From the NCBI GenBank assembly GCA_028687155.1, contig JAQUAR010000037.1, positions 1 through 9,273 of the forward strand: a stretch of 9,273 nucleotides of DNA. Reading direction: 5' to 3'. The notes beneath the pieces were generated by a model. That model ran no database searches. It was not told the origin of the DNA and saw only the letters and a list, made by a program, of their open reading frames with translations. Position 1 is the first letter of the stretch; the number at the start of each line of letters is the position of its first letter. Origin of the DNA: Methylacidiphilaceae bacterium (GTDB lineage Bacteria; Verrucomicrobiota; Verrucomicrobiia; Methylacidiphilales; Methylacidiphilaceae). Positions 1-4,956 of this stretch are shown here, one piece after another. Position numbers and translations under genes: made by a program.

Positions 1-422
1 GTCCCCCCCACCGCTTCGAAGCCGGAACCCCCAACAGCGGCGGGGCGATCGGCCTCCGTGCTGCCATCGACTACCTGCAGACCGTCGGACTCGACGCGGT
101 CGAGAAGCATACGGCTTCCCTGGCCGCCTACGCGGCTGCCGGCCTCGCGTCCATCCCCGGCATCCGACTTCTGGGACCCCGCGACCATCGAGCGGGGATC
201 GTCAGCTTCGTGCTCGACAAGGTTCACGCACACGACCTGGTCGCCTTTCTCGATCAGGAAGGCTTGGCGCTACGCGCGGGAGATCACTGCAACCAGCCCC
301 TCCTTCGGAAGTTCGGGCTCGCCGCCACGGCCCGCGCGAGTTTCTATCTCTATAACCTCCGGGAAGAGGTCGACCGGCTGATCGAAGCCGTCGAAAAGAC
401 CCGGCGCTATTTCGCAGGATAA
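1..422 (+). CDS. sufS: SufS-type cysteine desulfurase, C-terminal part (5' end outside window)
   Basis: This is the last 139 or so residues of a class II (SufS/CsdA) PLP-dependent cysteine desulfurase, which removes sulfur from cysteine as an enzyme-bound persulfide for Fe-S cluster assembly in the cytoplasm. The frame reads in from the window edge (codons from base 3) with no start. The segment PPHRFEAGTPN matches the conserved small-domain entry of the family. The active-site loop reads RAGDHCNQP, with the persulfide-forming Cys codon at 288-290; canonical SufS has a GHHCA-type loop, so the first His is Asp here. The end, FYLYNLREEVDRLIEAVEK, is the usual C-terminal helix of the family. The stop lies 21 bp before the sufU-type gene, so the two probably form one transcript. 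The PLP lysine lies upstream and cannot be checked. Family assignment is strong; the choice of sufS over a csd name rests on the sufU neighbour. Confidence 0.93.
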   Translation, partial: PPHRFEAGTPNSGGAIGLRAAIDYLQTVGLDAVEKHTASLAAYAAAGLASIPGIRLLGPRDHRAGIVSFVLDKVHAHDLVAFLDQEGLALRAGDHCNQPLLRKFGLAATARASFYLYNLREEVDRLIEAVEKTRRYFAG

Positions 423-443
423 CCCGGAGGCCGCCCGACACCG

Positions 444-884
444 ATGGAACTCGACGAACTCTACCGGGAAGCCATCCTCGATCACGCCCGCCATCCCCGA
501 AACTTCGGCGAACTCGAAGCGTGCAACCGGTCGGCGGCGGCCAAGAACGTGAGTTGCGGAGATGCGATCCAGCTCTTTCTCCGGCTCTCCCCCGTAGGAA
601 AAATCGAAGCCGTCCGGTTCAGCGGGTCGGGCTGTGCCATCTCGACGGCCTCCGCCTCCCTCCTGACCCTGGCCGTTCAAGGGAAGACCGCCGAAGAAGC
701 CGAAGCGCTCTTTGCCAAGATCCAGCGGCTGCTCACCGGCACTTCCGCTCCCCAAGACGAGTTGCCGGGAGACCTCGCCGCCCTTGCCGGGGTGCGGCGC
801 TTCCCGCAGCGGGTCGGTTGCGCCATGCTCTCCTGGCACGCTCTCGAAGACGCGCTCCGAGCGGGCGAAAAGAATTCGGTCTGA
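444..884 (+). CDS. sufU: SufU-type Fe-S cluster assembly / sulfur-transfer protein
   Basis: A complete 146-residue protein of the NifU/IscU-like SufU family, cytoplasmic. It accepts persulfide sulfur from SufS and passes it to the Fe-S assembly machinery. The N-terminus LYREAILDHARHPRNFG is the family signature. The expected zinc/persulfide ligands are all present: Cys38 and Asp40 in SCGD, Cys64 in GSGCAIS and Cys126 in RVGCAMLSWHAL. The segment between about residues 80 and 110 is the SufU-specific insertion absent from IscU, which separates it from classical IscU scaffolds. Length is typical for SufU. The ATG at 444 is preceded by GGAGG at 426-430, a somewhat long 13-nt spacing. It follows sufS by 21 bp, matching the sufS-sufU pairing known from many bacteria. 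Nothing looks damaged. Confidence 0.94.
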   Translation: MELDELYREAILDHARHPRNFGELEACNRSAAAKNVSCGDAIQLFLRLSPVGKIEAVRFSGSGCAISTASASLLTLAVQGKTAEEAEALFAKIQRLLTGTSAPQDELPGDLAALAGVRRFPQRVGCAMLSWHALEDALRAGEKNSV

Positions 885-900
885 ACTTTCTCGATTCCTT

Positions 901-922
901 GCAAGAACGGCATTGTTTTTGC
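901..922 (+). other. predicted stem-loop after sufU
   Basis: GCAAGAAC (901-908) can pair with GTTTTTGC (915-922) as an 8-bp stem with one G-U wobble and a 6-nt loop. It begins 16 bp after the sufU stop. There is no run of T after it on the + strand, so it is a poor intrinsic terminator. It could be an mRNA 3'-end structure for sufU or part of the leader of the following receptor gene. Seen in sequence; function inferred. Confidence 0.35.
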
Positions 923-928
923 TTCCAA

Positions 929-948
929 ACGTAATTTATGAGTTACGT
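929..948 (+). promoter_or_regulatory. inverted repeat enclosing the receptor start codon
   Basis: ACGTAA (929-934) and TTACGT (943-948) form a perfect 6-bp inverted repeat around an 8-nt loop, and that loop holds the ATG at 938-940. The second arm is part of the 8-bp palindrome TTACGTAA (943-950), and ACGTAAT occurs twice (929-935, 945-951). CATTGTTT also occurs on both sides (911-918 and 954-961). This may be an operator or an mRNA structure controlling initiation. No regulator is identified, and no clear Shine-Dalgarno lies before the ATG. Confidence 0.35.
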
Positions 949-3625
949 AATGTCATTGTTTCGCAGAGCGCGATGGAACCGGTCCTTCCTTCTTGCCCGG
1001 TTCGGCTTTCTTTCATGGGTTCTGCTTGTTGGAGCGAGAGCATTCGCTTCCACCGATGGCGGCCTTTCGACCCCGACGGAACTGGATCCGCTCCCCTCTC
1101 CCAAGCAAAAAGGCAAGGCTGCCAATCTCTCCCCGGGAACCGCCTCGAAGCCCGCCTCCCATGCAGTGACCTTGCCGGAAGTCGATGTCACCGCTACCTC
1201 CGAGTGGACCTCCCCGGAGCTCACCTCGGGCGAGCCTAACGCTCCGATCCTGCCCACCGCCGCCCCCGTCATCTCCACCTACGGCGTTCCCACCGACGTG
1301 ATGGATACGCCCCGCCAGATCACGCCAGTCAACCAGACCCTGCTCAAGGCGGCCGGAACGCTCTATCAGGGCTATATCGATCCCATCTCCCTCTCCTCCA
1401 TTTTACCCACCGCGTATACGCAGATTAACGGAGGCATGAACGACTCCATCACGATCCGAGGACGCCAGGCCCTCCCCTATATCAATGGCATTGAACTCAC
1501 TCTGCAGAATAATGCTCAGGCGATGGTCCCCTGGAGCTGGAACATGGTCGAATCGATGGACATCCAAGAAGGACCGGCGAACGCGGTCTTCGGAGCGACC
1601 CAGGCCTCCACCGGAAGCGTCAACTATATCACCAAGCAACCCTACTTCGACCAGTTCCGCGGCCGCGTCTGGGACACGACCGGCATGTATGATCAGTACC
1701 TCTGGGGCGCCGATGCGGGCGGGCCGGTCAATGACAAGGTTGCGTGGCGCTTCTCCTACATGGGGCAGGATCAAGGCAGCTACTACCAGTATATGTACAA
1801 CCGGCAGGAAAATTTCTATGTAGCCGTGGGCGCTAAGCCTTACGAGAACTACAAGATCGATTTCTATGGAGACTACGGTAGCTACGACTTCTATCCGCAA
1901 TTCGTCGACATGATGAACCGGCCGACCAACGCCCTGATTCGCAACGGTCTATACAACACCGGGGTCGTTCCCGGCTTCCCCGCGACCGTCGCGCAAGGAG
2001 GCCCGATCACCGGCTCGCCCACCAATCCCGCGTATTCCACCTATGCGGGTTCCGTAGTCCCGATCAATCGCCGCGCCACTCTCTGGTCCCCCTACGGCGG
2101 CGGACAGGGAACGACTGGGCTCGCCCAGCTCGTTCAGAACCTGACCGTCAGCGAAGATCTCGCGATCGTCAACAACACGATGTTCTGGTACTCCGGCGCC
2201 CAGTTCGTGGAGCCCCAGGTTTACTACTCCGAGTATGTTCCGGGGGATTACGAAATCGACAACCGCACCGAGGTCCGCTGGAGCTACAATCCACTCGCGG
2301 GAGAGTCCGAGCACCGGAGCAGCCAGCGCGAGCAGGATCTCCTGGAAACCGCCTTCGGCAGCCTCCGCCTCCATAACGTGATCGATACCGGGCTCGAATG
2401 GCACTACCAACACAACGAAGATTACCTGTCCCAAAACGTGATGAATTACAGCAACTCCTGGAGCATCGCAAACCCCGCGGCTCCCGGACTGACCAATCCC
2501 GCTCTCTTCTATCTTCCTTCCACCAAGCAGTTTCGCAGCTACATCAACAATCCGCACGCCTCCGGTGGCGGGGAATGGCACATTCCCGGCGCCCCCGCAG
2601 GTTACTACTATGAACCCCTCAATGGCGCGGGCGGGACCACGTTCGGCCACTACTGGGCCGTTGCCCCCTTCTTTCAAAACAACCTCGATATCACCGACAA
2701 GCTCAGCCTCTATTTCGGCGTCCGGGCCACAGGCTACTTCTGGGACTATTCCACACCGGCTGGACCGGCCGGGATGCCGCAGATCCCCAGCCTGACCTCC
2801 GCCAGCCTACAGCAGAGCTCCCTCAACCCGCTGTTGGAAATCAGTCCGGTCTACAAGCCCTTTCCCTGGATGACGACCTATTTCACCTACAACTGGTCCT
2901 ATGTGACGAATGCCGCCGCCTTCGGAGGGGCGGCTCCGACGTTCGACGCCGCTTCCTTTCGCCTCCTCAACCAGCTGATCGAAGGCGGGCTCAAGTTCAA
3001 CCTCCTCGAGGACAAGCTCTTCGTGACCGCCGCGGGCTTCAGCCAAAATCAGGCGCTCAACAACATCAGTCTTCCCGCCACCCTCGCGCAGATCAACGGC
3101 TACGAGGTCAACATCGCCTACCAGCCGAATCGCAACTGGTGGGCACGCCTCGGTTACATCTATATGCACGGAGTCGAAAACTGGAGCTCTCTTCCTCATG
3201 GCCCCTCGATGGCGCAGAACTACTCAACGGCGATCGCCTTGCAGGAGGGGCTGGCGCTGAACACGAGCTCGGTCTTCCCCTCGGGGATCTACAACATGAT
3301 CGGGTTCCCCGACCAGTACGCCAGCGGCACGATCACCTATACTTCGGATGCCGGAATCGGCGTGACCTTGCAAGGGATCGCCATGAGCCGGCAATATCTG
3401 GACTACTTCTACGACACCTACATCCCGTCGCAATTTTTGATGAACCTGCAGGTTTTCTACACGCAGCCGAAGTGGGAGCTCCGGCTGTACATCTACAACC
3501 TCGGCAACCAGAATTACTGGTTGCCTTTCGGAGTCGGCTCGAGCGGAACGCGGACCTTCGACGAAGAAAACATCGTTGCGGGATGGCCTTTCTGGATCGA
3601 GGGAACCGCAATCTGGAAATTCTAG
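938..3625 (+). CDS. TonB-dependent outer-membrane receptor
   Basis: An 895-residue TonB-dependent receptor, an outer-membrane barrel that imports scarce ligands (siderophores, metal complexes, cobalamin or similar) with energy from TonB-ExbBD. A signal peptide covers residues 1-37: basic RRARWNR, hydrophobic FLLARFGFLSWVLLVG, likely cleavage after ARAFA. A TonB-box-like LPEVDVTA lies at 79-86. The plug domain runs from about 120 to 235, with DTPRQI at 123-128, then NDSITIRGRQALPYINGIEL and EGPANAVFGATQASTGSVNYITKQP. The rest is an aromatic-rich beta barrel ending in WKF with a C-terminal Phe, as needed for outer-membrane insertion. Length is at the upper end of the usual range. An in-frame ATG at 950 (Met5) is an alternative start that keeps the signal peptide; neither has a good ribosome site. 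The gene stands between sufU (53 bp upstream) and a toxin-antitoxin module. The ligand cannot be read from the sequence. Confidence 0.93.
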   Translation: MSYVMSLFRRARWNRSFLLARFGFLSWVLLVGARAFASTDGGLSTPTELDPLPSPKQKGKAANLSPGTASKPASHAVTLPEVDVTATSEWTSPELTSGEPNAPILPTAAPVISTYGVPTDVMDTPRQITPVNQTLLKAAGTLYQGYIDPISLSSILPTAYTQINGGMNDSITIRGRQALPYINGIELTLQNNAQAMVPWSWNMVESMDIQEGPANAVFGATQASTGSVNYITKQPYFDQFRGRVWDTTGMYDQYLWGADAGGPVNDKVAWRFSYMGQDQGSYYQYMYNRQENFYVAVGAKPYENYKIDFYGDYGSYDFYPQFVDMMNRPTNALIRNGLYNTGVVPGFPATVAQGGPITGSPTNPAYSTYAGSVVPINRRATLWSPYGGGQGTTGLAQLVQNLTVSEDLAIVNNTMFWYSGAQFVEPQVYYSEYVPGDYEIDNRTEVRWSYNPLAGESEHRSSQREQDLLETAFGSLRLHNVIDTGLEWHYQHNEDYLSQNVMNYSNSWSIANPAAPGLTNPALFYLPSTKQFRSYINNPHASGGGEWHIPGAPAGYYYEPLNGAGGTTFGHYWAVAPFFQNNLDITDKLSLYFGVRATGYFWDYSTPAGPAGMPQIPSLTSASLQQSSLNPLLEISPVYKPFPWMTTYFTYNWSYVTNAAAFGGAAPTFDAASFRLLNQLIEGGLKFNLLEDKLFVTAAGFSQNQALNNISLPATLAQINGYEVNIAYQPNRNWWARLGYIYMHGVENWSSLPHGPSMAQNYSTAIALQEGLALNTSSVFPSGIYNMIGFPDQYASGTITYTSDAGIGVTLQGIAMSRQYLDYFYDTYIPSQFLMNLQVFYTQPKWELRLYIYNLGNQNYWLPFGVGSSGTRTFDEENIVAGWPFWIEGTAIWKF

Positions 3626-3726
3626 CCGGCATGGTTCGTGAAGTCGCGGCAGGCGGGAAACGCAAGCGAAAGAGATGAGCATCTTGGCGCGGCCGCTGTT
3701 CGGTGCCTGATCGACCACGAACCGCC

Positions 3727-3838
3727 TGGCCCCGATAACGCCATGGGCGCTTGGCCACGTGGCAATGGCCTGCCGCTTCCGGACGCGACGGCCTAGGGCG
3801 CCCGCCTGGATCGCCCTTGAAATGGCCACACATTGGCC
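3727..3838 (+). repeat. cluster of TGGCC(A) boxes upstream of the toxin-antitoxin module
   Basis: TGGCC or TGGCCA occurs at 3727-3731, 3752-3757, 3766-3770, 3823-3828 and 3834-3838. A perfect 10-bp palindrome GCCACGTGGC lies at 3754-3763. Pairs spaced 11 and 14 bp, roughly one helical turn, would suit a ribbon-helix-helix repressor such as the DUF1778 antitoxin. TGGCC is a common word in GC-rich DNA, so chance is a real alternative. The remaining sequence between the receptor stop and 3817 shows no gene I can support. Confidence 0.3.
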
Positions 3839-3845
3839 GTACAAG
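3817..3845 (+). promoter_or_regulatory. candidate promoter with overlapping operator for the toxin-antitoxin module
   Basis: A -35-like TTGAAA (3817-3822) and a -10-like TACAAG (3840-3845) are separated by exactly 17 bp. The spacer holds the inverted repeat GGCCA-5-TGGCC (3824-3838), where a repressor would block RNA polymerase. TacA-type antitoxins typically repress their own operon. One difficulty is that transcription from this -10 would begin near 3852, inside or just before the ribosome site at 3851-3856. The true promoter may therefore differ. Confidence 0.4.
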
Positions 3846-3850
3846 TTCGT

Positions 3851-3856
3851 GAGGAG
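3851..3856 (+). promoter_or_regulatory. ribosome binding site pointing to the original tacA start at 3864
   Basis: GAGGAG lies 7 nt before the ATG at 3864-3866. The GTG at 3922, the only start codon in the frame that encodes the antitoxin body, has no comparable site. This ribosome site therefore marks ATG 3864 as the ancestral start and supports a frameshift between the two. Confidence 0.6.
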
Positions 3857-3863
3857 AAGCGCC

Positions 3864-3921
3864 ATGGCAAAGTCGCAAACCCCCTCGCGGCCGCACGCGC
3901 GCGCAGCGTCTCGAAGCTCGA
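3864..3921 (+). pseudogene. frameshifted 5' part of the DUF1778 antitoxin gene
   Basis: From ATG 3864, which has a good ribosome site, the frame starts MAKSQTP and then reads a low-complexity Arg/Ser/Ala peptide to a TGA at 3948-3950, 28 residues in all. The neighbouring frame, read after the five-C run at 3880-3884, gives PRGRTRAQRLEARV and runs straight into the antitoxin body at 3922. RLEARVT is the DNA-contacting beta strand expected at the start of a ribbon-helix-helix DUF1778 protein. Removing one C joins the frames into a protein of 98 residues. The cause may be a real mutation, a homopolymer sequencing error, or +1 slippage at ACC-CCC-U (3879-3885). Confidence 0.7.
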
Positions 3922-4161
3922 GTGACGGTGGAGCAGAAGAAGTTCATTGAGCGGGCGGCTGCCTTGCAGGGCCGGAGCATCACGGATTTCGTGCTGACCA
4001 GCGTTCAGGACGCGGCACGGCGGGCCATCGAGGAGCATCAACAGCTTGAACTATCCGTTCGCGATACCGAAGCGTTTGTCGATGCGCTCCTGAATCCCAA
4101 ACCGGTCGACGATCGTCTGCGCGAAACGGTCCGCCGCTATCGCGAGGCCACCGGCGTCTAA
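3922..4161 (+). CDS. DUF1778 (TacA-like) antitoxin, N-terminally truncated by a frameshift
   Basis: The open frame encodes 79 residues of a DUF1778-family antitoxin, the partner that binds and neutralises GNAT toxins and normally represses the operon. EQKKFIERAAALQGRSITDFVLTSV is the helix-turn-helix part of the ribbon-helix-helix fold. LSVRDTEAFVDALLNPKPVDDRLRETVRRY is the typical C-terminal toxin-wrapping tail. The only start in this frame is GTG 3922, because an in-frame TGA at 3850-3852 and no other start codon lie before it. That start would leave out the beta strand needed for dimerisation and DNA binding, and it lacks a ribosome site. The intact gene most likely began at ATG 3864. The toxin-binding tail is complete, so neutralisation could survive if the protein is made. 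The stop is 2 bp before the toxin start. Confidence 0.85.
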   Translation: MTVEQKKFIERAAALQGRSITDFVLTSVQDAARRAIEEHQQLELSVRDTEAFVDALLNPKPVDDRLRETVRRYREATGV

Positions 4162-4163
4162 TC

Positions 4164-4676
4164 GTGGCTCACCCGCTGGAGGGCGCGCGCGTCGAAGCTC
4201 TCGGAGCCCATCACGACCGCGCTTCATTCTCCAGCGGAGCGGAACCGCTCGATCGCTATTTGCGAACGCAAGCTGGCCAAGACGCGCGAAAGAACATGAC
4301 GGCGCCGTTCGTCCTCTTCCTTTCCAACGGGTCGATCGGTGGATATTACACGCTTTCTTCGACGGCACTCCGGCTCGCGGAGCTTTCGGAAACGGTGGTG
4401 CGCAAGCTTCCTCGCTATCCCCTCGTCCCTGCTACGCCGCTGGGACGCCTTGCCATCCATCGACGACTACAAGGACAAGGCTGCGGCCGATATCTGTTCG
4501 CGGACGCATTGCATCGCGCGGTTCGTAGCGAGATCGCCTCGTTTGCCGTGATCGTGGAGGCCAAAGAGGAAGCAGCCCGTCGGTTCTATTTACGCGAGAG
4601 CTTCCTGCCGCTGCCCGATCAACCGATGAAGCTCTTCCGGCCGATGAAACATCTTGCGAAGCTCTTCGCAGGCTGA
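4164..4676 (+). CDS. GNAT-family acetyltransferase toxin (TacT-like)
   Basis: A 170-residue GNAT N-acetyltransferase of the type II toxin kind. TacT-like toxins use acetyl-CoA to acetylate the amino group of aminoacyl-tRNA and so stop translation. Family marks in order: LDRYLRTQAGQDARKNMTAPFVL (29-51), IGGYYTLSS (58-66), LPRYPLVPATPLGRLAI (82-98), the acetyl-CoA pyrophosphate loop RLQGQGCG (101-108), AVIVEAKEEAARRFY (128-142) with Tyr142 as the likely catalytic tyrosine, and LPLPDQPMKLFRP near the end. The start is GTG 4164, 2 bp after the antitoxin stop, so translation is probably coupled. Two deviations from the usual pattern: FSSG at 22-25 where many members have FDCG, and ESF at 145-147 where FGF is common. 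The core looks intact and of full length, so it may be active. The cognate antitoxin upstream is frameshifted. Confidence 0.9.
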   Translation: MAHPLEGARVEALGAHHDRASFSSGAEPLDRYLRTQAGQDARKNMTAPFVLFLSNGSIGGYYTLSSTALRLAELSETVVRKLPRYPLVPATPLGRLAIHRRLQGQGCGRYLFADALHRAVRSEIASFAVIVEAKEEAARRFYLRESFLPLPDQPMKLFRPMKHLAKLFAG

Positions 4677-4713
4677 GCGCTCTTCCGCGCGACGAGATCG
4701 CAAGTTGTCGCAC

Positions 4714-4739
4714 CGGAACGCCGCGTCCTTTTCGTTCCG
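4714..4739 (+). terminator. possible transcription terminator after the toxin gene
   Basis: CGGAACG (4714-4720) pairs with CGTTCCG (4733-4739), a 7-bp stem with a 12-nt loop, 37 bp after the toxin stop. The T-rich stretch after it (GGTTTTCT) is weak and offset by several bases. The loop is large, so this is a weak candidate. Confidence 0.3.
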
Positions 4740-4780
4740 AAATCTGGTTTTCTAACGTCGAGCGATCAACGGATCCCCCG

Positions 4781-4839
4781 CGGAGCTTTTTCTGCATCCC
4801 GGCAGGACTGCGCTCATCGCTTCGCCGCCGGAGCTTTTT
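4781..4839 (+). repeat. 11-bp direct repeat CGGAGCTTTTT, period 48
   Basis: CGGAGCTTTTT occurs at 4781-4791 and again at 4829-4839. With one inserted base both copies continue into CTG. The copies lie upstream of the Met-rich barrel gene on the same strand. They could be paired regulator sites or remnants of an ancestral duplication. Exact identity over 11 bp is seen directly; meaning is unknown. Confidence 0.4.
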
Positions 4840-4956
4840 ACTGACCAATGCGGTGCACATCTCATTTTCCATCACGTTCATGAGCACCGGGTGCGCCCGT
4901 CGGTAGCCGGTCTCATCCGCTCGCTGCTACGCTCCCGGCAAACCTGAGCAAACATC

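Larger units (their letters stand above)
4677..4956. other. 280-bp intergenic region with short repeats, no gene seen
   Basis: No convincing coding region lies between the toxin stop and the Met-rich barrel start. Visible elements are the hairpin at 4714-4739, the 11-bp direct repeat CGGAGCTTTTT at 4781-4791 and 4829-4839, and the short palindromes GTGCAC (4853-4858) and GCACC-G-GGTGC (4884-4894). The promoter of the next gene should be here, but I see no convincing -35/-10 pair. Confidence 0.5.

Noticed and set aside
913..937. TTGTTT and TAATTT as a promoter for the receptor
   Set aside because: The spacing is only 13 bp, too short for a sigma-70 promoter, and the start codon follows immediately.
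3626..3816. Remnant of a gene or mobile element between the receptor and the toxin-antitoxin module
   Set aside because: Six-frame reading gave no recognisable protein piece, and I saw no terminal inverted repeats or target-site duplication. Decayed coding DNA cannot be excluded.
3759..3950. Open frame on + of 63 codons that includes the ATG at 3864
   Set aside because: Upstream of 3864 it has no ribosome site or recognisable protein. Only the part from 3864 is meaningful, as the displaced 5' end of the antitoxin gene.
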